Of a stretch of DNA of 64,000 nt, positions 37,242-45,993 are shown piece after piece. Source of the stretch: CBDCUQ01 sp965222835 (GTDB taxonomy: Bacteria > Pseudomonadota > Alphaproteobacteria > Rhizobiales > Hyphomicrobiaceae); the NCBI GenBank assembly GCA_965222835.1, contig CBDCUQ010000003.1, forward strand, positions 124,001-188,000, written 5' to 3'. Numbering within the stretch: position 1 is the stretch's first letter; each line of letters starts with the position of its first letter. The notes under the pieces are model-generated. The model was not told the DNA's origin. It searched no databases and saw only the letters and a list, made by a program, of their open reading frames with translations. Both the position numbers and the translations under genes were made by a program.

Positions 37242-39296
37242 ATGAGCGGCGCGCCTGACGCTCCCCAGCAAGCCCGAAATCCTAGACGCATGACCAAGGC
37301 CGCAGACGAGACGCCTGACACGACCGCGCCGGCCGCGGACACGCCGCGCACCGGACGGGATGTCATTGCGTCTTACCTCAAGACGCTCACCACACAACCT
37401 GGTGTGTATCGCATGCTAGATGCAGCCGGCGACGTAATTTACGTCGGCAAAGCCCGCAACCTTAAAGCGCGCGTTTCGAACTACACGCGGGGTACCGGTC
37501 ATTCGAATCGTACGCTTAGGATGGTATCGGCGACGGCTGCGATGGAATTTGTGACAGTCCGCACCGAGGCCGAAGCTCTGTTGCTTGAAGCCAATCTCAT
37601 CAAGCGCTTCAAACCGCGTTTCAATGTCCTTATGAGGGACGACAAATCCTTCGCCTACATCCTGATCCGCCGTGATACGGAAGCCCCCCAAATCCTGAAG
37701 CATCGGGGGGCTCGCACGATCAAGGGCGACTATTTCGGTCCCTTTGCATCGGCCGGTGCGGTCAATCGCACCATCAATATGTTGCAACGTGCCTTCCTCT
37801 TACGGTCGTGCTCGGATTCGGTTTATGAGAGCCGCACGCGACCGTGCCTGCTCTATCAAATCAAACGCTGTGCCGCGCCCTGCACGGGTGAGATCTCACA
37901 TGAAGACTACGCGCAGCTGGTTGCGGAGTCGGTGCGCTTTCTGAAAGGAGAAAGCCAGAGTGTGCGCGAAATGTATCAGCGCCTCATGACGGAAGCTGCC
38001 GATCGGCTTGCGTATGAGGATGCCGCCACCTATCGCAATCGGCTTTGGGCGCTGGCGCACGTTACGGCAGATCAATCGATCAACCCCGAGGGCATTCTGG
38101 AGGCCGACATCTTCGCGGCCTATCAGGATGGCGGGCAGACGTGCATACAGGTCTTCTTTTTCCGCAACGGGCAAAACTGGGGCAACCGCGCCTACTACCC
38201 GAAAGCTTATAAGACGCTTTCGGCGGGTGAGGTGTTGGGCTCATTCGTTGCGCAGTTCTATGACGACAAACCGGTGCCGCGCCTCATTCTTCTCTCTCAC
38301 GACACTGAAGACTGCGCGCTGCTCGCCGAAGCGCTCTCCACCAAGGCCGACAGAAAGGTCGAGATCCGCGTGCCGTCGCGGGGCACCAAATCCGGGCTTG
38401 TCGAACATGCGCTCAATAACGCGCGCGAGGCGCTTGGGCGAAAGCTGGCGGAGAGCGCGTCACAAGCGAAGCTGCTCGCGGGTTTGGCGGAACGGTTCGG
38501 GCTGCCGGAGGCGCCTGGGCGTATTGAGGTTTATGACAACAGTCATATCTCGGGCGCCAACGCGGTCGGCGCCATGATTGTTGCGGGGCCTGAAGGCTTC
38601 GTCAAAAAGGCTTACCGAAAGTTCAACATCAAATCCGCCGATCTGACACCCGGTGACGACTATGCGATGATGCGCGAAGTGTTGACGCGCCGATTTAAGA
38701 AGCTTGTGAAGGAGACCGTGCCGCCGCCAGGTGCTGACGATGAAGAAGCGGGGGGTTCTCAGGCGACGGCGGGTGGTGTGACACCCGCACTTCCCGACGG
38801 GCCGCGCCAAACCTTGGCCGACATCGAAAGGGAGACGGGGCGTCCGGACCTGGTACTTATCGACGGCGGCGCGGGGCAGTTGGCGGTGGCCAAGGAAGTG
38901 CTCGACGAGCTTGGCCTTGGCGACATTCTCGTGGTGGGCGTTGCCAAGGGGCCCGATCGCGACGCGGGGCGCGAGCACTTTCACGTCTTGGGCCGTGCGC
39001 GCCCCTTTATGCTCGAGCCGCGCGACCCGGTGCTCTACTTTGTGCAAAGACTGCGTGACGAGGCGCATCGCTTCGTCATCGGATCACACCGGGCCAAGCG
39101 ATCGAAATCTCTGGGTGTCAATCCGCTCGATGACATCGCGGGTATTGGGCCGACGCGACGGCGAGCTCTGCTCACGCACTTCGGCTCGGCTAAGGCCGTC
39201 TCTCGGGCGGGTGTCGAGGACTTGAAGGCGGTCAAAGGAATCTCGGCCGAGATGGCCCAGAAGATCTACGACTTCTTCCACGAACGGCGGTCGTAA
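37242..39296 (+). CDS. uvrC: Excinuclease ABC subunit C
   Basis: Dual-incision nuclease of nucleotide excision repair. The domains in order: GIY-YIG nuclease (PGVYRMLDAAGDVIYVGKARNL), a Cys-containing region (RPCLLYQIKRCAAPC), the UVR motif, the RNase H-like domain (IEVYDNSHISGANAVGAMI; LVLIDGGAGQL) and a C-terminal helix-hairpin-helix pair (IAGIGPTRRRALLTHFGS; VKGISAEMAQKIYDFF). ATG 37242 is chosen, but in-frame ATGs at 37230 and 37290 are possible and no start has a clear ribosome-binding site. An insert of about 30 residues precedes the RNase H-like Asp region. Confidence 0.95.
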   Translation: MSGAPDAPQQARNPRRMTKAADETPDTTAPAADTPRTGRDVIASYLKTLTTQPGVYRMLDAAGDVIYVGKARNLKARVSNYTRGTGHSNRTLRMVSATAAMEFVTVRTEAEALLLEANLIKRFKPRFNVLMRDDKSFAYILIRRDTEAPQILKHRGARTIKGDYFGPFASAGAVNRTINMLQRAFLLRSCSDSVYESRTRPCLLYQIKRCAAPCTGEISHEDYAQLVAESVRFLKGESQSVREMYQRLMTEAADRLAYEDAATYRNRLWALAHVTADQSINPEGILEADIFAAYQDGGQTCIQVFFFRNGQNWGNRAYYPKAYKTLSAGEVLGSFVAQFYDDKPVPRLILLSHDTEDCALLAEALSTKADRKVEIRVPSRGTKSGLVEHALNNAREALGRKLAESASQAKLLAGLAERFGLPEAPGRIEVYDNSHISGANAVGAMIVAGPEGFVKKAYRKFNIKSADLTPGDDYAMMREVLTRRFKKLVKETVPPPGADDEEAGGSQATAGGVTPALPDGPRQTLADIERETGRPDLVLIDGGAGQLAVAKEVLDELGLGDILVVGVAKGPDRDAGREHFHVLGRARPFMLEPRDPVLYFVQRLRDEAHRFVIGSHRAKRSKSLGVNPLDDIAGIGPTRRRALLTHFGSAKAVSRAGVEDLKAVKGISAEMAQKIYDFFHERRS

Positions 39297-39315
39297 ACGG
39301 TGGCATGAAACAGGA

Positions 39316-39350
39316 CGGGCGAAGCAGAAGCGGGGGTTCTGCTTCGCCCG
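39316..39350. terminator. Perfect 14-base hairpin behind uvrC
   Basis: CGGGCGAAGCAGAA and TTCTGCTTCGCCCG pair perfectly around a 7-base GCGGGGG loop, 20 bases past the uvrC stop. A T tract is missing (ATTGACG follows), so it may end transcription inefficiently or protect the 3' end. The rest of the 363-base gap to pgsA holds no convincing gene. Confidence 0.65.
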
Positions 39351-39659
39351 ATTGACGCCCTGCTGCCGTGACGCGGAACATGACGCGGCCCTACAAGGCG
39401 TTATGCGAGAAATCTGCCGACGGCGTACCATTACCCCCGGACTTTATCGCCTACGTGACAACAACTGCCGAGCCCTCGGTTTATTCGCAGTGATCGATGT
39501 TCGGCTGCAGAAAACCCGTCTTTTGCGTGATCACGGCGGCACATCGCGGGTCCATGCGGGGCCTCTTCAGGACTCGCCATCGGCTCTAAGCCCCGCAAAT
39601 ATCGAGAATTTCGGCAATCGCCCATTGACGGCGCCGTGAACGAATGGTGTACCAGCCCC

Positions 39660-40253
39660 ATGGAACAAGCTCAGCCGCGCCCCTTGCTGACGAGTTTGCC
39701 GAACGTGCTCACATATGCGCGGATTGCGGCGGTGCCACTGCTCGTCGCGTGCCTTTATTTTCTCAAGGGTGACATATCGCGCTGGTCCGCGTTCGCGCTT
39801 TTCGTCGCCGCCGCGTTCACGGATTGGCTCGATGGATACCTTGCGAGAATCTGGGAGCAACAGTCGACGCTCGGGCGAATGCTCGACCCCATTGCTGATA
39901 AACTCATTGTCGGCACGGCGCTTCTGATGCTGATTCACGACAATACAATTGCCGGGCTCAGCGTTTGGGCGGCCGTCATCATTCTCTGCCGGGAGATCCT
40001 TGTCTCGGGCCTTAGAGAATTTCTGGCGGAGCTGAATGTCAAAGTGCATGTTACGCAGCTCGCCAAATGGAAGACGGCTCTGCAAATGGTTGCGCTGGCC
40101 GTGCTGCTTGCGTCGCCCGCTGCCGATAAACTCTTTCCTGGTATTACGGAGGCGGGACTGGTTCTGCTTTGGGTATCGGCTCTGCTAACGCTTTGGACCG
40201 GGTATGATTATCTCAAGGCTGCGATACGCCATGCGGTGGAGGACGAGCCATGA
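39660..40253 (+). CDS. pgsA: CDP-diacylglycerol-glycerol-3-phosphate 3-phosphatidyltransferase
   Basis: Makes phosphatidylglycerophosphate, the committed step of anionic phospholipid synthesis, in the inner membrane. The 197-residue protein from ATG 39660 has the CDP-alcohol phosphotransferase signature DWLDGYLARIWEQQSTLGRM followed by LDPIADK, and several helices. An in-frame ATG eight codons upstream is possible. Its stop overlaps the moaD start (ATGA); uvrC-pgsA-moaD-moaE is a common Hyphomicrobiales order. Confidence 0.95.
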   Translation: MEQAQPRPLLTSLPNVLTYARIAAVPLLVACLYFLKGDISRWSAFALFVAAAFTDWLDGYLARIWEQQSTLGRMLDPIADKLIVGTALLMLIHDNTIAGLSVWAAVIILCREILVSGLREFLAELNVKVHVTQLAKWKTALQMVALAVLLASPAADKLFPGITEAGLVLLWVSALLTLWTGYDYLKAAIRHAVEDEP

Positions 40254-40522
40254 CGCAAGATGTGCCCTCGGTGCGGCTCCTCTATTTTGCCTGGATCCGA
40301 GAGACGCTTGGCCGCGCTGAAGAACGCGTGGCGGTGCCTTCGCACATTGATACGATCCATGCCCTTGTTTCCTGGTTGAAGGAACGGGGCCCGGAATACG
40401 AGACGGCCTTTGCCCGTCCGGATATCGTAAGAGCCGCCATCGACCAGCGGCATGTGAAGGCAGACGCCGGAATTTCAGGGGCCAAAGAAATCGCCTTCTT
40501 TCCTCCTGTGACGGGCGGTTAG
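40250..40522 (+). CDS. moaD: Molybdopterin synthase sulfur-carrier subunit
   Basis: Ubiquitin-like small subunit that carries the thiocarboxylate used to build molybdopterin. 90 residues, beginning MTQDVPSVRLLYFAWIRETL and ending in FFPPVTGG, the C-terminal Gly-Gly required for activation by MoeB. It overlaps pgsA by four bases and precedes moaE by 10 bases. Confidence 0.95.
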   Translation: MTQDVPSVRLLYFAWIRETLGRAEERVAVPSHIDTIHALVSWLKERGPEYETAFARPDIVRAAIDQRHVKADAGISGAKEIAFFPPVTGG

Positions 40523-40532
40523 GGAGCGCGGC

Positions 40533-41006
40533 ATGAGTGTCAGCGTTCAAAAGGACGACTTCGACATCAGCGCCGAAGTGGCGGCGCTCACCAAGTCGTG
40601 CACCGACATCGGCGCGGTTGTGACCTTCACCGGTGTGGTTCGCGGCACGTCCGGTGGGGAGCCGCTTTCAGAGATGGTGCTCGAACACTATCCCGGTATG
40701 ACCGAGGCGGAGCTCATCCGGATCGAGAAAGAGGCACACACACGCTGGCCGCTCAATGCGACACGTATCATCCATCGCTATGGCGCTCTCAAACCCGGCG
40801 ATCCGATTGTTCTGGTTGTTGCTGCATCGATTCATCGCCAGGCCGCCTTTGACGCGGCCGCGTTCGTTATGGATTTCCTCAAGACGCGGGCGCCCTTCTG
40901 GAAGAAAGAGACGTACCCGGACGGCAGCGGAACATGGGTGGACGCACGAACCTGTGATAACGCCTCCCTAGAGCGCTGGCGGTCTCTTAATGATTCCGCG
41001 GATTAG
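40533..41006 (+). CDS. moaE: Molybdopterin synthase catalytic subunit
   Basis: Large subunit of molybdopterin synthase, inserting sulfur into cyclic pyranopterin monophosphate. The 157-residue protein contains GAVVTFTGVVRG, LEHYPGM, IHRYGALKPGD and the active-site segment RAPFWKKETYPDG with its two lysines. It forms a gene pair with moaD just upstream. Confidence 0.95.
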   Translation: MSVSVQKDDFDISAEVAALTKSCTDIGAVVTFTGVVRGTSGGEPLSEMVLEHYPGMTEAELIRIEKEAHTRWPLNATRIIHRYGALKPGDPIVLVVAASIHRQAAFDAAAFVMDFLKTRAPFWKKETYPDGSGTWVDARTCDNASLERWRSLNDSAD

Positions 41007-41241
41007 GCTGCGCGTGAGGCAAACTACCCAACACACTGTTGTGAATTATCTTATTCGGCCTTCCAAATCGGCGATGGGTCCGGTTCCGGGTCTTTCGTGG
41101 CGGCGCCTTTAGCTCAAAATTAAGGTTTCGAACTCCATAACAATGTCCGAAGAACTCCCGAAAGCCGCCACTTTCGTGGGCTCAAAGTCAGAGACTTTCC
41201 CGATTGTTCGATCAGTACTGCGTAGACGGGGGTCTATCAGA

Positions 41242-42555
41242 ATGGGACTTGGGCTTCGTCGGCGACGTCTGCCGTCCTTGCTTTTTTTATCTGCTTTGCT
41301 GTCGTTCGCCGCGACGATGGGCGCGTCTGCGGCTGGCGCCGGGGACCGTTCGAGTTCGGCCAGCAAGACGCAGATTGAGACGGGTGCGATCGATGGCAAG
41401 GCGGCTGTCAACGGCACACGCATGCGCACGCGTTTTGTAATCGGGCTGGAGCGCGACGCCAAGTTCCTGGTCTCGGTGCTCAACAACCCGAACCGCGTTG
41501 TCATTGACCTTCCCGAAATGAAGCTTCAGCTCCCCGGCGATACGGGAGGCAGTGCTGTTGGTCTGATCCACTCGTTTCGGGCCGGCATCTCCGCACCTGG
41601 CCGGGCGCGCATCGTCATCGACGTGACGGCGCCCGTGGTCATCGACAGCCGGACAGTAGAGAAGACGCCCGAGGGAAAGGGCTACCGGCTAGCCCTCGAA
41701 ATCGTTCCGGCGCGTACGGCAATGCGTTCGGCACGCAAATCGTTCAAGACGGCGCCATTCGCTCTCGGCGCGGCAGGTGTTCAACCACCACTTCCCCGGG
41801 CAGCCGTGCGTCCCGCGGTCAAGGCCGCGAAATCCTACAAGCCGGTGATCGTTATCGATCCAGGACATGGCGGCGTGGATTCGGGTGCGAAAAAGAACGG
41901 CACCGTTGAAAAGGAAGTGGTTCTGGCGTTTTCCAAAGTCCTCAAGAAACGGCTTGAGGAGAGTGGCCAGTATCGTGTGCTTATGACGCGCAATACGGAT
42001 GTGTTCGTGAAGCTCGACGACCGTTTGTCCTTCGCCAAGCGGAACAAGGCTGCCTTGTTCATTGCGGTTCATGCCGACTACGCTCGCTCGAAGGCGCGCG
42101 GCGCCACGATCTATTCCTTGCGCAAGTCGATGGCGAATTCTCTTGAAGGCTCGGCCAAGCGCGAGGTCGCCAAGAGCGTTCTCTCGAGCGGCGAGGTAGA
42201 AAAGGTCAAGAAGGCCGGTGACGGTAGTGACGTTGAAGCGGTTAAGAACATTCTTGCCGATCTTGCCAGGCGTGAAGTCGATTCGACGCGGGAACGGACC
42301 AACCTCTTTACGCGCGTCGTCGTCGACAACATGAGCGAGAGCACGACCATGCGCGATGAGCCCGAGCAGCAGGCCGGATTTCGCGTCCTCAAGACCGCAC
42401 AGTTTCCCTCGGTTCTGATCGAGCTTGCCTATGTCACCAATCAGGAAGACGCAAAACGCCTCAAGTCCGACAGCTGGCGTTCCAAGGTTGCCGATTCGAT
42501 CAAGACCGCCATCGACACCTACTTCACGAAGCAAGTTGCCCGCCTGCCGATGTAG
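41242..42555 (+). CDS. N-acetylmuramoyl-L-alanine amidase with AMIN domain (AmiC type)
   Basis: Periplasmic zinc amidase that cleaves septal peptidoglycan cross-strands. Start ATG 41242 gives a clear signal peptide (MGLGLRRRRLPSLLFLSALL..GASAA); an in-frame ATG at 41143 would add 33 polar residues. An AMIN domain spans roughly residues 35-145 (beta-rich, binds peptidoglycan), then a linker, then Amidase_3 with IDPGHGGVDSGA (His), a Glu in GTVEKEVVLAF, FIAVHADYA (His) and the catalytic Glu in SVLIELAYVTNQED. All zinc ligands are present. It probably works in cell division with EnvC/NlpD-type activators (inference). Confidence 0.92.
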   Translation: MGLGLRRRRLPSLLFLSALLSFAATMGASAAGAGDRSSSASKTQIETGAIDGKAAVNGTRMRTRFVIGLERDAKFLVSVLNNPNRVVIDLPEMKLQLPGDTGGSAVGLIHSFRAGISAPGRARIVIDVTAPVVIDSRTVEKTPEGKGYRLALEIVPARTAMRSARKSFKTAPFALGAAGVQPPLPRAAVRPAVKAAKSYKPVIVIDPGHGGVDSGAKKNGTVEKEVVLAFSKVLKKRLEESGQYRVLMTRNTDVFVKLDDRLSFAKRNKAALFIAVHADYARSKARGATIYSLRKSMANSLEGSAKREVAKSVLSSGEVEKVKKAGDGSDVEAVKNILADLARREVDSTRERTNLFTRVVVDNMSESTTMRDEPEQQAGFRVLKTAQFPSVLIELAYVTNQEDAKRLKSDSWRSKVADSIKTAIDTYFTKQVARLPM

Positions 42556-42695
42556 CCTGATCCGGCACGGCCTACGGCGCTAAGTACCGAGGGCACTTCT
42601 GTCGCTGCTTTAACGATTCCCTAACCAAGACTATTGGGACAAATTTAAGGGCGTACACGCACAATTCTGCTCCAGTCAGATTGTGCGCAGGTTTC

Positions 42696-44084
42696 ATGAA
42701 CAACAGTCGATTATCGAGACGCTTCCTGCGTGCCACGGGTGGCGCCGTTGCCGTTGTCTTCGGATTTGCGCTCACTGTTCTTATGCTGGCAATCGGTTTT
42801 GCGCTCGATTATGCGCGTGCGCTAAGCGTCCAGACAAAACTGCAATATGACCTTGACGCTGCCCTGCTTGGTGCAGCGGCACAAGATAGCGCTACGATCC
42901 TGGAAAGCAAGGATCTCGGACGCGCATATTTTGGGGCAAACTGGAAAAAGAAACACAAAGTTCAATCGGTTGACCTGACCATTGAAGCGCTACCCGATGA
43001 CAGTGGCCTTACCGGGACCGTAACCGCAACAGTGCCTTCGACAATTATGCAGCTGTTCGGTCATGACCAGATCGCCGTTTCCGCAACGTCAGAGGTCCAC
43101 ACCGCGACGCAGTCGGTCGAAGTGGTACTCGTTCTGGATACGACGGGTTCAATGCTGGGCACCAAGATTGACGCCTTGAAGTCTTCTGCGCATAGCCTGA
43201 TCGATAAGGCCTACGAGGCTGAAAACACGGCCGAGCACGTCAAGATTTCCATTGTTCCGTTTGCACAGTACGTGAATGTGGGACTCGCCAATCGTGACGA
43301 AGCCTGGATGTCCGTCGACGCAGATTCTTCGACTGAGAAGGAAAGTTGCGGGGAGGTTGCTCCAGTAATCGGTACGTCCAACTGTAGAATGGAGACGTTC
43401 ACTTACTATACGGATGGCATCCCCAACACGTACGAATCCGAGGTCTGCGACTACGAGTACGGTGAGCCCGAATATCAGTGCAATACGTACACGGAAAACA
43501 TCACGTGGAGAGGTTGCGCCGGTTCGCGCGATTCCCCCCTCGACATCAAGGATGAAGATTACGATACACCCGTGCCGGGCGTTATGAATGTGACGTGTGG
43601 GAGCGAAATCACACCTCTGACAAACGATACCGATCTTCTGAAGTCTCAGATCGACGCGCTCGTACCCGTTGGAAACACGTACATCCCCAGCGGACTGTTT
43701 TGGGGCTGGGCGGCTTTGTCCTCGCACGTACCATTCGACGAGGCTCGCGGCTACGGCGAGAAGATCAATGGGGCGTCCATTCGTAAGGTCCTGGTCCTGA
43801 TGACGGACGGGAAGAATACGATGTCGGCCACCTACCCGTATCACAATGGCGGTGATGCTGCGGCTGCAGACACGCTGACGGAAGAACTGTGCACGAATGT
43901 AAGAGCCGCCGGCATTGAAGTCTTTACGGTGGCATTCGAGGTTGACGATGTAGACACAAAAGATTTGTTGCGCAGTTGTGCAACACAACCGTCCAACTTT
44001 TTTGATGCCGCTGACGAAGTTGAGCTCGAAAACAGCTTCGTAACGATTGCCGAGAATTTCTCTGCGCTTCGCATCGCGAAGTAG
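42696..44084 (+). CDS. TadG-like pilus protein with von Willebrand A domain
   Basis: A 462-residue protein starting MNNSRLSRRFLRATGGAVAV with a TadE/TadG-type hydrophobic segment (about residues 14-40). A von Willebrand A domain begins near residue 142, with the metal-ion-dependent adhesion motif DTTGS at 148-152 and later LVLMTDGKNT. Within the domain is a Cys- and Tyr-rich insert of about 100 residues with six cysteines (such as EVCDYEYGEPEYQC), suggesting disulfides outside the cytoplasm. No tad cluster is adjacent. A likely role is Flp pilus assembly or surface adhesion. Confidence 0.82.
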   Translation: MNNSRLSRRFLRATGGAVAVVFGFALTVLMLAIGFALDYARALSVQTKLQYDLDAALLGAAAQDSATILESKDLGRAYFGANWKKKHKVQSVDLTIEALPDDSGLTGTVTATVPSTIMQLFGHDQIAVSATSEVHTATQSVEVVLVLDTTGSMLGTKIDALKSSAHSLIDKAYEAENTAEHVKISIVPFAQYVNVGLANRDEAWMSVDADSSTEKESCGEVAPVIGTSNCRMETFTYYTDGIPNTYESEVCDYEYGEPEYQCNTYTENITWRGCAGSRDSPLDIKDEDYDTPVPGVMNVTCGSEITPLTNDTDLLKSQIDALVPVGNTYIPSGLFWGWAALSSHVPFDEARGYGEKINGASIRKVLVLMTDGKNTMSATYPYHNGGDAAAADTLTEELCTNVRAAGIEVFTVAFEVDDVDTKDLLRSCATQPSNFFDAADEVELENSFVTIAENFSALRIAK

Positions 44085-44106
44085 ATCCTTCCTTGAGAAA
44101 CGCAAC

Positions 44107-44143
44107 AAAGAAGGCCGGTCTGATGACCGGCCTTCTATCTTTG
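44107..44143 (+). terminator. Strong rho-independent terminator
   Basis: GAAGGCCGGTC and GACCGGCCTTC form a perfect 11-base stem with a TGAT loop, and TATCTTT follows. It lies 25 bases past the stop of the vWA gene. Confidence 0.9.
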
Positions 44144-44395
44144 TCGTGGCCTGCCTCGTATCGCACCCGGGCAAGCTAATGCGGAATTAGTTCCTACTTG
44201 GAGGGTGCGGAGGTTTGAAACGCCAGAGCAGTTTAAACATCCAGTACGTTTCTGGCCGAAGCGGTTGCCAGGTCGACGTTCTCCCTTCGATTGAGAATGG
44301 GAGTTGTCGGGGACGAATGTGCTTCAGCATGGGGCACTCCATCTTGCGGAGAAAAACCGCGCCCGTGGCCTTTGCGGCAACCCCCGAAACCAGTC

Positions 44396-44448
44396 AACCG
44401 ACACGCGAGCGCCGCCCGCGGGACGGGCGCGGCGGTCAGTCGGTTTTT
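44396..44448 (+). terminator. Terminator-like hairpin in the gene-free interval
   Basis: AACCGAC (44396-44402) pairs with GTCGGTT (44439-44445), with an inner G+C-rich stem CGCCGCCCG/CGGGCGCGGCG, and a run of five T ends it. It could end a small RNA transcribed from about 44200, or simply fold in DNA. Confidence 0.45.
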
Positions 44449-44514
44449 CCAGTCGACGGGAATTCGGCGCGGCGAGGTCGGATGGTTGCGATCGCGAGGT
44501 GTGCTGAAGGCAGA

Positions 44515-44563
44515 GTCTTGTGCTCCCTGGGGCGGTTCCATCCTTAGCCGCCCTGCACAAGAC
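44515..44563. repeat. Two-stage hairpin in the gene-free interval
   Basis: GTCTTGTGC pairs with GCACAAGAC (9 bases); inside, GGGCGG pairs with CCGCCC across a loop. The two stems are separated by an asymmetric bulge, the kind of layout seen in structured RNAs. No function is assigned. Confidence 0.5.
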
Positions 44564-44795
44564 CGGCCAATGCCGCTCGTACAAATTGTCGTTAGGCTCA
44601 GAGCCATCAAGGGAATTCCGTCCCTCTCCTCTCTGACGCGCACCTCAATTTGCGGCATCCGAACATAGGCTCGACCGCCGCAACGTGCTGGGAATCCCAG
44701 TACGTTTTTGAAGTTAAGCGATTCGTGCGTCGCTATGGCGACACAGCCGGCACATTATTCGCGTTGCATCTGCCGTGCGGCGACCTCGCGCAAGG

Positions 44796-45689
44796 TCAAC
44801 TGTCCGCGCGCGGTTCTTCCGACGACCGTGCGGCGTCCTGCACAGCCTTCTGCACCTTTTCGAAGGCGCGCACCTCGATCTGGCGGATGCGCTCACGGCT
44901 TACGCCAAACTCGACCGACAGATCTTCGAGCGTCACCGTATCCTCCGACAGCCGGCGCGCCTCAAAGATGCGCCGTTCGCGATCATTCAAGGTTGCAAGC
45001 GCATCGGAAAGATACGATCTGCGGCGATTGAGCTCTTCCGTCTCGGCAAGCTGTTCCTCCTGATCGGGACTGTTGTCGACCAGCCAGTCCTGCCATTCGC
45101 CCGATTCTGAATCGGCGCGGATCGGCGCATTGAGCGAAGCATCTCCGCCGAGGCGGCGGTTCATGGAAACAACGTCGTCCTCTGAAACGCCAAGTTTCTT
45201 CGAAATCGCTTCGACGTGCTCGGGTCTCAGATCGCCTTCCTCAAGTGCCTGTACCTGGCTCTTGGCCCGGCGCAAATTGAAGAACAGCTTTTTCTGGGCC
45301 GCCGTAGTGCCCATTTTGACGAGGCTCCAGGACCTCAGGATGTATTCCTGGATCGAAGCCCGGATCCACCACATGGCATACGTTGCGAGACGGAACCCGC
45401 GATCCGGCTCGAACCGCTTCACGGCCTGCATGAGACCGACATTGCCCTCGGAGATCACTTCCGCGATGGGGAGGCCATACCCGCGGTAGCCCATGGCGAT
45501 CCGCGCGACGAGGCGCAAGTGCGACGTAATCAGCTTATGTGCCGCTTCGCTGTCGTCATGCTCCTGCCAACGCTTGGCGAGCATGTACTCTTCGTTCGGT
45601 TCCAGCAGGGGAAACCGGCGAATTTCTTCGAGATAGCGCGTAAGGCCCAATGAGCCTGCCGCAATCGATGGCAGAGTCTTGCTGGTCAT
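44796..45689 (-). CDS. rpoH: RNA polymerase sigma-32 factor
   Basis: Heat-shock sigma factor, 297 residues. Region 2 reads EVISEGNVGLMQAVKRFEPD...GFRLATYAMWWIRASIQEYILRSW, and the RpoH-specific box QKKLFFNLR follows. Region 4 ends with GVSRERIRQIEVRAFEKVQ. The start MTSKTLPSIAAGSLGLTRYL is typical. Alphaproteobacteria often have several rpoH copies, so this may not be the only one. The upstream 304 bases (45690-45993) hold no gene. Confidence 0.95.
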   Translation of the reverse strand: MTSKTLPSIAAGSLGLTRYLEEIRRFPLLEPNEEYMLAKRWQEHDDSEAAHKLITSHLRLVARIAMGYRGYGLPIAEVISEGNVGLMQAVKRFEPDRGFRLATYAMWWIRASIQEYILRSWSLVKMGTTAAQKKLFFNLRRAKSQVQALEEGDLRPEHVEAISKKLGVSEDDVVSMNRRLGGDASLNAPIRADSESGEWQDWLVDNSPDQEEQLAETEELNRRRSYLSDALATLNDRERRIFEARRLSEDTVTLEDLSVEFGVSRERIRQIEVRAFEKVQKAVQDAARSSEEPRADS

Positions 45690-45993
45690 TTCGCTCTACT
45701 GCGGATCCGTTCGGCTTGCCGACGTCTGCCGCGCTCCTTCGTTTGCTACTCTCATCCTTTAGCCTATACGATCCGACAGTGACGCTGGTTTCCCTTCACC
45801 TAGCCTTCAATGCACGTTGGCGTGGGATTCCGATAATGCCGGATCACTATCCGCTGACCCTCAAAACGTAAGAGTGGCAGCAACAGATCAACTTCACTCT
45901 CGGGCTCAAATTTAGCGCCTCTGCAAGTGGGGGGGGCGTTACATACGCGTAATCTAGGATTAATTCACCGTAAGCTCGCTGTCCGGGGGCCGC
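45690..45993. other. rpoH upstream region
   Basis: 304 bases between rpoH and the LutA-like gene without a convincing gene. It must contain the rpoH promoter on the minus strand, but I could not single out trustworthy hexamers. A run of seven G residues occurs at 45930-45936. Confidence 0.4.

Larger units (their letters stand above)
44144..44795. other. Gene-free, hairpin-rich interval upstream of rpoH 3' end
   Basis: About 650 bases between the terminator and rpoH with no convincing protein gene: frames on both strands lack known motifs. Two strong hairpins on the plus strand are listed separately (44396-44448 and 44515-44563). I compared it by eye with RNase P RNA, 4.5S RNA, tmRNA and 6S RNA and found none of their conserved core motifs. 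It could hold an unknown small RNA, or be decayed sequence. Confidence 0.5.

Noticed and set aside
44215..44668. Overlapping frames on both strands in the interval behind rpoH
   Set aside because: They run through strong hairpins, overlap each other and lack recognisable features; a non-coding explanation is preferred.
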